NCBI GenBank assembly: GCA_050744245.1
Contig: JBOGGX010000244.1
Span: 1-44,971 of the forward strand
Length of the DNA stretch: 44,971 bases
Reading direction: 5' to 3'
Source of the DNA: JBOGGX01 sp050744245
GTDB taxonomy: Bacteria > Actinomycetota > Acidimicrobiia > Acidimicrobiales > JBOGGX01
Shown here: positions 32,888 through 41,242 of the stretch, piece after piece
Layout: every line of letters starts with the position of its first letter
Numbering within the stretch: the stretch's first letter is position 1
The notes under the pieces: generated by a model
Told to the model about the DNA's origin: nothing
Database searches by the model: none
The model's input: the letters and a program-made list of their open reading frames with translations, nothing else
Position numbers and translations under genes: made by a program

Positions 32888-33262
32888 TCAGTCTCCCCAG
32901 GTGACGGCGTCGCGTGGGAAGTCGTCCGACTGCGGCCGGACGACGCAGAACAGCAGCCCGGCCGGGTCGCGCATCACCCACCAGGTCTTGACCTTCTCGA
33001 CCCTGGTCGCGCCGAGCGCCTCCAGCCGGGCCACCTCGGCGTCGACGTCGTCGGTCTCGACATCAAGGTGGATGCGGGGCTCGGCGTCGACCCGCTGCAC
33101 GAACATCTCGAGGCCGCGGGGGTGCCCGACCGTCACGTACGGGTCGTCGGGGTCGTCACGCTGGATCTCGCCACCCACGGCCCCGGCCCAGAACCCGATC
33201 GTGGCCTCGTGAGACTCGGCGGAGACGTCGACGGCGATCGCGGTGAGTCGGCTGCGGTGCAT
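32888..33262 (-). CDS. VOC family (glyoxalase/bleomycin-resistance fold) protein
   Basis: The 124-residue protein has the beta-alpha-beta-beta-beta pattern of one vicinal-oxygen-chelate unit duplicated: 'LTAIAVDVSAESHEATIGFWAGAVGGE' and 'RIHLDVETDDVDAEVARLEALGATRVEKV', ending 'WWVMRDPAGLLFCVVRP'. Such actinobacterial single-domain proteins are annotated as glyoxalase-like. Reaction and metal use are unknown. Confidence 0.85.
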   Translation of the reverse strand: MHRSRLTAIAVDVSAESHEATIGFWAGAVGGEIQRDDPDDPYVTVGHPRGLEMFVQRVDAEPRIHLDVETDDVDAEVARLEALGATRVEKVKTWWVMRDPAGLLFCVVRPQSDDFPRDAVTWGD

Positions 33263-33723
33263 CGTTCGATTCTGTCGGGGCGCCGGCGTGGAGCGGCGTT
33301 CTGTGGCGACTTACCGAATTCTGCGTCTGCGACGCCGGCGCCGGTTGACCGAGCGGCACGACGCCCACTGCACGCCTTGACAAGCACCGTGAGTCGGCCC
33401 ATTGTTCAAGTCATCGTTTGAGCACACAGAGGTGGAGCGTGAGCGCCGCTCGGAGCATCGTCTGTGACCGTCCCACCGGTTGGCGGCTACAGACCGCCCG
33501 TACACGTCGGAGCGAAGGTGAACCGCTACCTGAGGTCCAAAGGCTGCGAGCTCGCCGGGTGGGGCCCATCTGCACCCGGTCTCTGGGTGTGTCTGGGGCA
33601 CCCGTGCCCAGATTGGCCACGCCCCAGCGCCGTCCCCCAGGGTGACACCGATGGGCCGGGGAGCCCCAGAAGCCCTCGACGGTGCGAGCGCGACGCCCTC
33701 GGGACCGAGGTGATCGTCGACCG
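33263..33723. other. intergenic region without a recognisable gene
   Basis: About 460 bases between the VOC gene and the ACT-gene promoter. Open frames exist on both strands, but their translations are Pro/Arg/Ser-rich without motifs or ribosome sites. I see no repeat or RNA gene. Confidence 0.6.
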
Positions 33724-33752
33724 TTGACAGGCCCGGCTGGCTCCCCTAAGCA
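33724..33752 (+). promoter_or_regulatory. putative promoter of the ACT-domain gene
   Basis: A consensus TTGACA at 33724-33729 is followed after 17 bases by TAAGCA at 33747-33752. The coding region starts 30 bases downstream behind a strong AAAGGAGG site. The -10 is weak but the -35 is perfect. Confidence 0.6.
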
Positions 33753-33781
33753 CGGAGAGGAACAGCGGAAAGGAGGCTGCC

Positions 33782-34150
33782 ATGGCGACGGATCTCGCCG
33801 TCACGGTGGAAGACAAGCCGGGCGAGCTGGCCAATCTGGGCGAGGCGACCGGCCGGGCCGGGATCAACATCGACGGGGTGGGCTGCTTCTCCTGTCAGGG
33901 GCGGTTCGTCGTGCACCTGTTGGTCGACGATGCCGCCGGGGCCCGCCGGGCCATCGAGGGCGCCGGCTACACCGTCATCGAGGAACGCGACGTCGTCGTG
34001 GCCGGGCTCGAGGATCGGCCCGGCGCCCTCGGGGAAACCACCCGCAAGGTCGCCGACGCCGGCGTGAACATCGAGCTCGCGTACCTGGCCACCAACACCC
34101 GCCTGGTCCTCGGTGCCGCCGACGTCGACAAGATGAAGGCCGTCATCTGA
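33782..34150 (+). CDS. tandem ACT-domain protein
   Basis: The 122-residue cytoplasmic protein is built of two ACT repeats: about 4-65 ('LAVTVEDKPGELANLGEATGRAGINIDGVGCF') and about 71-122 ('VVVAGLEDRPGALGETTRKVADAGVNIELAYLA'). ACT domains bind amino acids and control metabolic enzymes; here no catalytic domain is attached. A perfect ribosome-binding site and a good promoter indicate a single-gene unit. Its 3' end overlaps the convergent anti-sigma remnant by eight bases. The ligand is unknown. Confidence 0.88.
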   Translation: MATDLAVTVEDKPGELANLGEATGRAGINIDGVGCFSCQGRFVVHLLVDDAAGARRAIEGAGYTVIEERDVVVAGLEDRPGALGETTRKVADAGVNIELAYLATNTRLVLGAADVDKMKAVI

Positions 34151-34364
34151 GGACGGGAGACGGGACTCCAAGCCGCTCGATACACTCGCCATCGGCAACC
34201 AGCGGACCGCACGAGTTCCGGCGCGACCGAAGGCAGTCCTCGAGGTGGCGCATGATGCGCCGGGCGGTGAGGTCGTCGACGTCGCTGTCGAGGTAGCGCT
34301 GGAGGCGGCGGCCGACCTGAATGCAGTTCATCGGACGGTCGGGTCGCCGACGGAAGAGTCTCAT
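34143..34364 (-). pseudogene. zinc-finger (zf-HC2) anti-sigma factor, probably degraded
   Basis: The N-terminal half, 'MNCIQVGRRLQRYLDSDVDD', then 'TARRIMRHLEDC', matches small zf-HC2 anti-sigma factors (Cys, His-x3-Cys). The expected last cysteine of the HxxxCxxC motif is missing. The sequence after 'HLEDCLR' becomes unlike the family, probably through an indel near 34215. ATG 34364 overlaps the TGA of the sigma-factor remnant (ATGA), the normal coupling of such pairs. Confidence 0.6.
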
Positions 34365-34884
34365 CTGTTGCTCCTGGGGGCGAGGCCGGCGTGGGCCGGC
34401 CGGTCACGGCTCCGGCGCCGGGCCCGGTGGATGCGGCTCGTGACCGTGCCCACCGGCACACCCATGACGGTGGCGGTCTCGGCGTGGGTGAGGCCTCGGT
34501 GTCGACCAGCTCGACGGCGCGGCGGAGGTCGTGGGCGAGATGCCGGACGGCGTCCTCGACGACGGAGTCGAAGGTGGCGTCGACCACCTCGCCTCGACGC
34601 TGTGGTCGTCGGCGTCCGCATCGGCGAGCGTGGCCTTGGTGCGGTCGGGGTCGTCGGGGAGTTCGGGGCGGCGGCGGCGGGTCCGGCTGATCTGCGTGTT
34701 GTGCAGGATGGCCAGCTACCAGGCCCGGGGGTGGGCGCGGTCGAAGCCGTCGATGCCCCGGAAGGCACGCACGAGCGTGCCCTGCACGGAATCCGCCGCG
34801 TCGGGGTGGTTGGGGGTGAGGGTGCGGGCTACGCGCAGCAGCCACTTCGATGTCGGGCGGCACGTAGGCGGCGAAGCGCTCGTC
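34361..34884 (-). pseudogene. ECF sigma factor, disrupted by indels and a stop
   Basis: Pieces of an RpoE-like sigma factor lie in order but in different frames. Region 2 is 'LLRVARTLTPNHPDAADSV', then 'GTLVRAFRGIDGFDRAHPRAW', then a TAG (34716-34718) and 'LAILHNTQISRTRRRRPEL'. A linker 'VVDATFDSVVEDAVRHLAHDL' follows. Region 4 is 'LTHAETATVMGVPVGTVTSR'. An extra base near 34842, another shift near 34600 and one near 34495 separate them. With the following anti-sigma remnant this was a coupled regulatory pair. The N-terminal limit is approximate. Confidence 0.8.
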
Positions 34885-34973
34885 GCTCCGCGACCTGGGT
34901 GGCCGCCAGCGCGATTCGCTGGTCGCGGCCCGGTGGCGGCGCTTCGCAGCCGGTGTCGGGAACTGCCGTAGGC

Positions 34974-36173
34974 TCAGGCCGGCTCGATACGGGTCTCGGG
35001 TTGGTAGGCGGCCCACGCGAACCAGAACGTGTCGACGTGTTCGACCGGTTCGAGCCGGGCGCCGGAAAGCGGGCCCTCGATGGCGGTCCCGAAGATGTCC
35101 CAGTCGCTGCCGGTCTGGTCGTCGACGAAGCCGCCCCCGTCGCGGGCGAAGCTCAGCTGCCGGCCGTCGACGAGCGGGCGGAACACGCCGGTGGCGCCCA
35201 CGTCACGGCCGTTGGCGGTGTCGACGTCATCGAGGGCGCTGCCGGTCCCCGGGAGATGCCAGACCGTGAGCCGCTCCTCGTCGACGGTCACCTCGACCAC
35301 CCCGGCGTCGGCCAATGGATCGACGCGCACCGCTACCGGGTCTGTGTCGCGGCCCATGGCGACGACCCGTTCCATGGCCGCCAGCCGGCCGTCGACCTCG
35401 CCGCGGAACAGGAACGGCTGGCGGTCGACGTCGTCATAGCCCGGGTAGGGGTTGCGACCGTAGCTGCGCTGGTGGCCGGTCTCCCTGCTGAGCACCAGCC
35501 CGTCGGGGTGCTTGTCGCGCCACGACGCCCAGGACACGATCGCCGCCGGGTAGGTGTCGAGTCGCTGGCCGGCCAGCACACCCACCAGCGCCTCGGCGGT
35601 GAAGTGGGCCCACAGCGACTCGGTCTGGCGGTCGTACATGACCAGCGCCGAGAAATACAGCTTGCCGGACGTGCCGAAGTCCAGCACCCGGTCCCCGAGC
35701 CGGCGGTCATAGGCCACGGCGGTGTTGCACAACGGGCAGTAGGTGACCGTCACCGGAACACCGGCCACGGTGTCGTTGACGATCTCGTGCCATATCAGGA
35801 TCTCCAGCGGGTAGGCCCGGGCGTCGCCGTCCAACTCGAAGGCGATGACCGGTTCCTGGTCGCCGAGGGTCCGCACGTCTCCGGGGCGCAGGAAGCGGGG
35901 CTCGTCGATGGCGGGGATCCCGTCCGGCGGGGGTCCGCCCGAGATGATCTCGTCCACGTCGACCCGCGGCGGCGGAAACGCCGGGTTGGCCGGATCGTCC
36001 AGCGCCGAGGGGACGCCCTCCCTCGGACCTCCCGAGACCTGGTCGACCATCACCGTGGCCTCGCCCTCGGTCGCGGGTCCGGCGCCATCGACCGGATCCC
36101 GCCCGCCGCCCCGGCAGCCGACCGCGAGAAACGCCACCGCCACCGCCACCGCGGTCGTGGCCCGCAAGCCCAT
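34974..36173 (-). CDS. DUF3179 lipoprotein (copy 1)
   Basis: The roughly 399-residue exported protein starts at ATG 36173 (GTG 36176 possible), with the lipobox 'FLAVGC' (Cys24). After a low-complexity linker the DUF3179 domain shows 'FELDGDARAYPLEILIWHEIVND', the cysteine pair in 'VTYCPLCNTAVAYDR', 'FGTSGKLYFSALVMYDRQTESLW' and 'HPDGLVLSRETG'. It ends 'DTFWFAWAAYQPET'. The family is widespread and functionally uncharacterised; the CxxC suggests metal, heme or thiol chemistry. A close homologue lies on the other strand at 44070. Confidence 0.9.
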   Translation of the reverse strand: MGLRATTAVAVAVAFLAVGCRGGGRDPVDGAGPATEGEATVMVDQVSGGPREGVPSALDDPANPAFPPPRVDVDEIISGGPPPDGIPAIDEPRFLRPGDVRTLGDQEPVIAFELDGDARAYPLEILIWHEIVNDTVAGVPVTVTYCPLCNTAVAYDRRLGDRVLDFGTSGKLYFSALVMYDRQTESLWAHFTAEALVGVLAGQRLDTYPAAIVSWASWRDKHPDGLVLSRETGHQRSYGRNPYPGYDDVDRQPFLFRGEVDGRLAAMERVVAMGRDTDPVAVRVDPLADAGVVEVTVDEERLTVWHLPGTGSALDDVDTANGRDVGATGVFRPLVDGRQLSFARDGGGFVDDQTGSDWDIFGTAIEGPLSGARLEPVEHVDTFWFAWAAYQPETRIEPA

Positions 36174-36403
36174 CACCCACGGAAACCCCGCCGGTGAGCC
36201 CGCCGTTCCCGAAACCGGGGAATCGGTTGGTGACCCGCCGGGTTTCCCGTGGCTCCCACACCGTCCGACACGCCCATGGTGACCAGCGACATCGGCTAGC
36301 TTGCCGCTTTCGGTGGAGGCGTCGGGCCCAGGCTCAAGGGGTCGTTCCCTGTCGCCGTGCGTCCCCCCGATCGTGCCCCCCACCCGGCCCTGATCACCCT
36401 CCC

Positions 36404-37069
36404 CTAGGACATCGGCTCGATGGTGAGGCGGGCGGCGGCGCCGGGCCAGCCGTACACGGCCGGGTCGAGATCGCCGGCACCGGTGATCCCCGGGTGCATG
36501 GCCACCAGGGCGCCCTCGGGGTCCCGGACAAAGGGATTGTTGCAGCACGGGCCGGGGATGAACGCCGCCAGTTCGTTGTTGGCCTCACTCCCTGCGTCAT
36601 AGGCCACCGTCTCCACGCTGGTGGAACGGCGGACACGAAGCGAGTCCAACCCGGTGAAGGCGTCGTTGGTGTTGACCAGCATCGTCAACACGGTGAGCCG
36701 GTCGAACGGCCCGCGGGTCTCGATCTCGAAGCCGGTCGACCCGCCCGGTGGGATGGGTCCCCCGGGGACCGTGAACACGCTGCGCACCCCCCGAACCGCG
36801 GGCAGCGCCTGTTCCAGCGGGGCGTTGTTGGCATCCTCGGCAATGGCGGCCACCCCGTGGCTGGCGATGGTGTCCAGGCTCCACACCTCGGCCTGACGGG
36901 AATGGACCACCACCAGCGGCGGCGACAGCGGCTGGGATCCGGGCGGCGTGAGGTTCTCGATCGTGACCCGCCAGCGGCGGGCTCCGCCGTCGCTGGGGGC
37001 GGCGACGGCCGGGACCGCCAGCGCGGCCACCGCCAGCAGCGTGGACACCCCAAACAGGAAACGCCTCAT
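36404..37069 (-). CDS. secreted spondin-domain-like protein
   Basis: The 221-residue protein has a signal peptide of about 25 residues ending 'PAVA-AP'. It is followed by a spondin_N-like beta-sandwich: 'WRVTIENLTPPGSQPLSPPLVVVHS', 'ASHGVAAIAEDANNAPL', 'GSTGFEIETRG' and 'LTMLVNTNDAFTGLD'. A Cys-Cys pair in 'GPCCNNPF' is notable. ATG 37069 follows GGAGGGG. Bacterial members are secreted proteins of unknown role, thought to be adhesive by analogy with F-spondin. Confidence 0.8.
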   Translation of the reverse strand: MRRFLFGVSTLLAVAALAVPAVAAPSDGGARRWRVTIENLTPPGSQPLSPPLVVVHSRQAEVWSLDTIASHGVAAIAEDANNAPLEQALPAVRGVRSVFTVPGGPIPPGGSTGFEIETRGPFDRLTVLTMLVNTNDAFTGLDSLRVRRSTSVETVAYDAGSEANNELAAFIPGPCCNNPFVRDPEGALVAMHPGITGAGDLDPAVYGWPGAAARLTIEPMS

Positions 37070-37248
37070 TGCCCCCTCCTTCGACGACGCCGGTTCGGCC
37101 CCGGCCGGTCGACCGAGGCACTGCGCACCCAACACCGGTCCCGTCGCCACGTCAACGACGGCGAGCCGATTTCACCGACTCATAAGAACCATGAACGAAA
37201 AACGAACCCGAACGAGCACCGCCCCCGGCCGGGCCCACCGGACTCGCC

Positions 37249-37809
37249 CTACCCCGGGTTCCGGGTCGACCGTCGTTCGGCTTCGACCCTGAGCCGCTCC
37301 AACGAGGACCGCACCGTCGCCTCCCACACCGCCGCCACCCTGGCGCCCCACCACCGGCCCGCCGCCCAGAAATCGGTGCCCAGCTCGCCGTCGTAGTCGA
37401 GACGGGTCGCACCGTCGTCGTCGTGGAGCGTGAACCGCTCAACCACGAACGGGACCGGACCCCGGACCAAGCGGAAGTCGACCGTCTCCGGGCGGTGGAA
37501 GCGGACCGTCTCCACCGTCGTCGCCACCCTCCCGCCCCCGACCGGGGTTCGGTGGGCGGCCAACACCATGTCGGCGCCTCGCTCCAGGACCGAGATCTCC
37601 TCCGCCAGGGCCCGAGGGGTTCGCCCCAGGTACGGACCGGCGATGAGGTCGAACACCACCTCGCGGGGCGCGGCGATGGCCACCGACACCGGACCCAAGG
37701 GTCGTCGTGCCCTCCCCACCCCGGTGTCGAGGGTCAACTGGCCGGCGACCACGAGCCGGTAACCGAGCCCGCCGGCAGCGGCCAGCGCGGCCAACGCGAG
37801 TCCAATCAT
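37249..37809 (-). CDS. SRPBCC family protein with N-terminal membrane anchor
   Basis: From ATG 37809 the roughly 186-residue product starts with a hydrophobic helix ('MIGLALAALAAAGGLGYRLVV'). A START/SRPBCC-like domain follows: 'VSVAIAAPREVVFDLIAGPYLGRTPRAL', 'TTVETVRFHRPETVDFRLVRGPVPFVVERFTL', 'TRLDYDGELGTDFW' and a final helix. The fold binds hydrophobic ligands. The ligand is not predictable. An upstream extension to 37908 is arbitrary. Confidence 0.75.
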   Translation of the reverse strand: MIGLALAALAAAGGLGYRLVVAGQLTLDTGVGRARRPLGPVSVAIAAPREVVFDLIAGPYLGRTPRALAEEISVLERGADMVLAAHRTPVGGGRVATTVETVRFHRPETVDFRLVRGPVPFVVERFTLHDDDGATRLDYDGELGTDFWAAGRWWGARVAAVWEATVRSSLERLRVEAERRSTRNPG

Positions 37810-38110
37810 GGGCACCACTTTGGCCGATCCGACCGCCGTCGGCCCAGACGCGGCCGGCCGCAGCGCCGCCGCCCAGGTGCCAGCATCAGACGAGGTCCCC
37901 GGTAACACCCTCCCTGCGCCGGGCCGGCCAGGTGCGGATCGACGGGGACCCGGTCAGTCCAGGCCCGGATCCTCCACGACCTCGAGCTCGGTGCTCAGCT
38001 CGATGCAGCCCCGGCCGCTCGAATCCGGACAGCGACCGGGGGTGAGCCCGGTGGGCTCGGCCGATCGCCGCCCCGTCGGCCCCCGGCGCCAGCGCCAACC
38101 GGTAACGGAA

Positions 38111-38338
38111 CGCCGGCAGGGGTGCGACACCGCAAAGCATGGCCCATGCGGCCTCGGAGCGGAGCCGCTCGGGGTTGTCGCCCGCGGTGACGAGGAGCTG
38201 ACCGGCGGTCTCGACGCCGATGCATGGCCGGTGGAGTAGACGGGCGCCGAGGTCGGCGACGAGGGGTTCGATGAGCTCGTCGAGGTCGGCGATCTCGTCG
38301 TTGAGGTCGAGGATCTGCCGGGCCAGGCTGCGGGCGCT
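38111..38338 (-). mobile_element. IS110-family transposase remnant
   Basis: An internal piece of about 75 residues matches the C-terminal Transposase_20 part of IS110 enzymes: 'SLARQILDLNDEIADLDELIEPL', 'IGVETAGQLLVTAGDNPERLRSEAAWAMLCGVAPLPA'. The N-terminal RuvC-like domain is missing. Homology stops abruptly downstream, so the element is dead. Its left edge touches the oxidoreductase remnant on the other strand. Confidence 0.8.
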
Positions 38339-38527
38339 ACCATCGTCGCCAGCCGGGCGGGGGAGATGATCCACGAGGCGGCCCTGGCGATGCGCACGGG
38401 CATGTTCTCGGGCCGGCTGGCCGAGACGGTGCACCCCTACCCGACCTGGTCGGTCGCCGTACGGCAGGCGGCGGCGCAGTTCTTCATGGAGACGGGCGGG
38501 CGGCGGGCCGTCCCCGCTCGGTGCTGA
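38336..38527 (+). pseudogene. C-terminal remnant of a pyridine nucleotide-disulfide oxidoreductase
   Basis: The 63-residue frame 'ATIVASRAGEMIHEAALAMRTGMF', then 'LAETVHPYPTWSVAVRQAAAQFF', ending at TGA 38525-38527, is the dimerisation tail of a mercuric reductase/Lpd-like flavoenzyme. Unlike the complete homologue at 990, it keeps His in 'HPYPTWS'. Everything upstream is gone and replaced at 38336 by the IS110 piece, which suggests an insertion/deletion event. Confidence 0.75.
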
Positions 38528-38544
38528 CGCGGGGCGGCCGCGGC

Positions 38545-39267
38545 ATGACGCCAGCCTTCGTGCTCTCCGCAGGAGCCAGTCTCGGTTCGATCCAGGTCGG
38601 GATGCTCTACGGTCTGGCCGAGGCCCGCATCACGCCGGACCTGATCTTCGGAATGTCCGATGACATGTTCCCCACCGGCTCCTTGACTGGGCTGCTGGGG
38701 TTTCTCGGTGGGTGCCCGAATCTCGTTTCGGACAGCGCAGCGGGCTGCGACGGCTCTCACCGATCATCTCGGGTTCTCCAAGCTGGAGGACGCGACGATC
38801 CCGTTGCATGTCGTCGCCACCGACGGGCTCTCAGGGCAGGACGTCCTGTTGTCGTCGGGCAACGCGGTCGATGCCATCGCCGCGATCGCCTCGATCCCAA
38901 CCGTGCTCCCGCCCGTGGACATCGCGGGTTGGGATCTCATCGACGGCGGGGTCGTGAACAACACCCCCTCTCGCATGCCGTCGCGTCCGGAGCGGACATG
39001 ATCTGGGTGCTGCCCACCGGCTACCCGTGCGCGCTGCCCGGAACGCCCAACGGGGTGCTGGCGATGGTGCTGCACGGGTTGACGCTCGCGGCCAACCAGC
39101 GGCTCACGATCGGCGTCGCCCGCTTCGAGACCGCGGTCGATCTGCGAGTAATCCCGCCCCCTGTGCCCCGTCCGAATCTCACCAGCGGACCGACAGCCCG
39201 CGAGTGGCTGGCGACGCGCCACCCCGGAACCGGCCAAGCAGCCCCTCTCGAGCCACACGGCCATTGA
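38545..39267 (+). pseudogene. patatin-like phospholipase, frameshifted
   Basis: The start 'MTPAFVLSAGASLGSIQVGMLYGLAEARITPDLIFGMS' is patatin-like, but the GxSxG nucleophile elbow and following helix are replaced by 'DDMFPTG'. The middle part is in another frame ('FSKLEDATIPLHVVATDGLSG', 'PTVLPPVDIAGWDLIDGGVVNNTP', containing the catalytic DGG). The last part returns to the first frame ('GADMIWVLPTGYPCALPGTP'). At least two shifts and a deletion make it non-functional. Confidence 0.8.
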
Positions 39268-39338
39268 CTGCCGCCCCGACCGATCGGAATGCCCGCTACC
39301 GCGCACCGGGTTCCCGTGCTGATCGTCCCGGAGGACCC

Positions 39339-39746
39339 ATGCTGCGCCGCACCCGCCGCCATCGACAGACCGCACCCATCGCCGAGCCGATCCCGGCTAC
39401 CGCCGCCGGACCACCGCCGATCGGCGTCATCGATGACACCAACTTCTTCGAGGCGACCGCCAACGGGGTGACCCTTGTCGACTTCTGGGCGCCGTGGTGT
39501 GGGCCGTGCCGGGCGTTCGCTCCGACCTTCGAAACCGCCGGGCGCGACTACGACGGTCGTGTCGGGTTCGGGAAGTGCGACGTCGACGCCAGCCCAAAGA
39601 CGTCAGCCCTGCTCCGCATCCAGAGCATCCCGACCTTGATCGCCTTCGGACCCGACGGCAGCGAGCTCGGCCGCGTGGCCGGCGCCATGTCACGGCGCAA
39701 GCTCGACGCCATCGTCGACCGGGTTGCACCCGCGGCGAGCGAGTGA
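39339..39746 (+). CDS. thioredoxin family protein
   Basis: The 135-residue protein has about 30 basic/proline-rich N-terminal residues and then a thioredoxin fold with 'FWAPWCGPCRAFAP' (WCGPC at 53-57) and the cis-proline region 'IQSIPTLIAFGPDGSELGRVAG'. ATG 39339 follows GGAGG at good spacing. No membrane segment is seen, so it is probably cytoplasmic. Its stop overlaps the start of the MauE-like gene (GTGA), which points to a joint function in thiol transfer. Confidence 0.93.
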   Translation: MLRRTRRHRQTAPIAEPIPATAAGPPPIGVIDDTNFFEATANGVTLVDFWAPWCGPCRAFAPTFETAGRDYDGRVGFGKCDVDASPKTSALLRIQSIPTLIAFGPDGSELGRVAGAMSRRKLDAIVDRVAPAASE

Positions 39747-40231
39747 ACACGGCACCGCCCACGCGGGCGCCGAATCGTCTCGGACGCCGGGGCCTCGCGG
39801 CGCTGCTGCTCGCAATGGCTGCCGGCCAGCTCAGCAACCCCGCGGGCTTCGTCGACATCGTGGCGTCGTACCGGCTCGGCGGCAGCGGGGTCGCGTGGGT
39901 CATCGGGAGCCTGCTGATCGGGGGAGAGCTCGCCGGCGCTGCCGGTCTGGTTTCGCGCCACCAGTCGCGCCGGCGCCGGGGCTCGTCACTCGCCCTGGCG
40001 GTGACATTCGTCTGGGCGGCCCTCGGCGTGCAGGCGTTCACCCGCGGCCTCGCCGTCGACAACTGCGGCTGCTTCGGTGTCCATGCCGGCCAGCCCCTCC
40101 GCTGGTGGGTGCTGATCGAGGATCTCGGGTTCGTGGCGTTCGCGTGGTGGGTCCGAGCCCGGAGCGTGACCTCAGCGGCAGTCGTCTCGTCGCCGGAGAA
40201 TGTCTTCGAGTGGTTGCGCGCCTCGCAATAG
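39743..40231 (+). CDS. MauE/DoxX-like membrane protein
   Basis: The 162-residue protein has about four hydrophobic helices, from GTG 39743. It has the MauE-type features 'LSNPAGFVDIVASYRL' and, before the last helix, 'VDNCGCFGVHAGQPLRWWVLIEDLGFVAFAWW'. The CxC motif faces a thiol-redox role. MauE proteins assist disulfide formation in methylamine dehydrogenase maturation; no mau structural genes are here, so a general redox role is inferred. It is coupled to the preceding thioredoxin. Confidence 0.85.
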   Translation: MNTAPPTRAPNRLGRRGLAALLLAMAAGQLSNPAGFVDIVASYRLGGSGVAWVIGSLLIGGELAGAAGLVSRHQSRRRRGSSLALAVTFVWAALGVQAFTRGLAVDNCGCFGVHAGQPLRWWVLIEDLGFVAFAWWVRARSVTSAAVVSSPENVFEWLRASQ

Positions 40232-40289
40232 GCGTCCAGGACCTCCCCGTCCGGGTGGGCGGCCGCCGCTGGGAGGTCCGGCGGCTCAC

Positions 40290-40669
40290 GCTCTGATCGA
40301 GATCGCTGAGCACATCGAAGGCGAGGTCGAGCCGCTCGACGAGCGGCAACGACGCATCGGGCGCCTGACGGGCTGATTGCGACCAGCGAGGCCCGCGCTC
40401 GGTGATCGTGGCGATCGCGCCCTGGAGCGCGCGCAGCTAGGAGTTGCAGTGGGAGCACCACGCGCCGCGGTAGAACAAGACGACAACGGGGACGAGCGGC
40501 GAGCCGGTCGGCCAGGGCGACCCTGCCGCTGGTCGCGTCCGGCCACGAAGTCTGGGGCGCGTTCGCCGATGCCGATGCCGGCCGCGGCGTCGCTGGAGCG
40601 GAGCTCCTCGGTCATCGCCATGGCCGCTCGGCGCTGCGCGTCGAGGTCGACGTCCGAGTTGGTCGTCAC
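40290..40669 (-). pseudogene. peroxiredoxin-like (AhpC/TSA) gene, disrupted
   Basis: The expected parts appear in different frames: N-terminal 'AQRRAAMAMTEELRSSDAA' and 'GIGERAPDFVA'; then 'VVVLFYRGAWCSHCNS' followed by a stop codon (the peroxidatic/resolving CxxC region); then 'LPLVERLDLAFDVLSDLDQ'. The order and motifs match peroxiredoxin-like AhpC/TSA proteins with 'FYRGAWCPYCN'. At least two indels and the early stop make it inactive. Confidence 0.75.
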
Positions 40670-40680
40670 AGCGGATCCCT

Positions 40681-41226
40681 ATGCGGTTCGGTGGTCGGGG
40701 AGGCAACCCAGTCGCCGCGAGCGGGGAGTCCCGGCGGCACGATCACAGCTCCAGGAGAGTCGAGGGCGGGAATGGCTGGAGACGACGCCCAGCCGGGTTC
40801 CCTGTGAGGCAGCGAGGAGACCGTTCAACGCTCCGCCGTCCATGCTCCGCGCAAGGTCGCGGCGACATCGAGCACGGCGACGCGCCCTCGATCGCCTCGG
40901 GTGTCGTCTCGATCGATGACCAGAACTTCGCCGCGCTCAGGGTGGGGAGCCTGGCGGTGGTGAACTTCTGGGCACCCTGGTGCGGGCCGTGCCGCACGTT
41001 CGCGCCTATCTTCGAGGGTTGCGCAGCCGACAACTGGCCGCAAGCTCGGTTCGGCACCTGCGACATCGACACGAGTCCCGCCACAACGGCGGCGCTGCGA
41101 GTCGTGAACGTCCCGACCGTCGTATTTTTCGCCTGCGACGGGCGCGAGGTGGCACGGATCGACGGGGTGATGCCTCGCGAGGACCTCGACTTCGCCCTGG
41201 GTCGGGTCCTTTCCGCGACGCGCTGA
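40681..41226 (+). CDS. thioredoxin family protein (second)
   Basis: The thioredoxin fold starts near residue 74 of the longest frame ('GVVSIDDQNFAALRVGSLAVVNFWAPWCGPCRTFAP'). It continues through 'RFGTCDIDTSP', the cis-proline 'VVNVPTVVFFACDGREVARIDGVM' and a last helix. The 70 residues before it are basic and unlike any family, so the true start may be GTG 40804 or later; no ribosome site decides. It is related to the thioredoxin at 39339 and shares the 'WAPWCGPCR-FAP' core. Confidence 0.88.
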   Translation: MRFGGRGGNPVAASGESRRHDHSSRRVEGGNGWRRRPAGFPVRQRGDRSTLRRPCSAQGRGDIEHGDAPSIASGVVSIDDQNFAALRVGSLAVVNFWAPWCGPCRTFAPIFEGCAADNWPQARFGTCDIDTSPATTAALRVVNVPTVVFFACDGREVARIDGVMPREDLDFALGRVLSATR

Positions 41227-41242
41227 ACGTGGACCCGACCGG

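Noticed and set aside
33464..33727. Possible 87-residue protein in the gap after the VOC gene
   Set aside because: No ribosome site, Pro/Arg-rich composition and overlap with other equally poor frames; more likely non-coding.
34245..36197. 650-codon plus-strand frame opposite DUF3179 and the sigma remnant
   Set aside because: Its sequence is the complement of recognisable domains and has no family signal.
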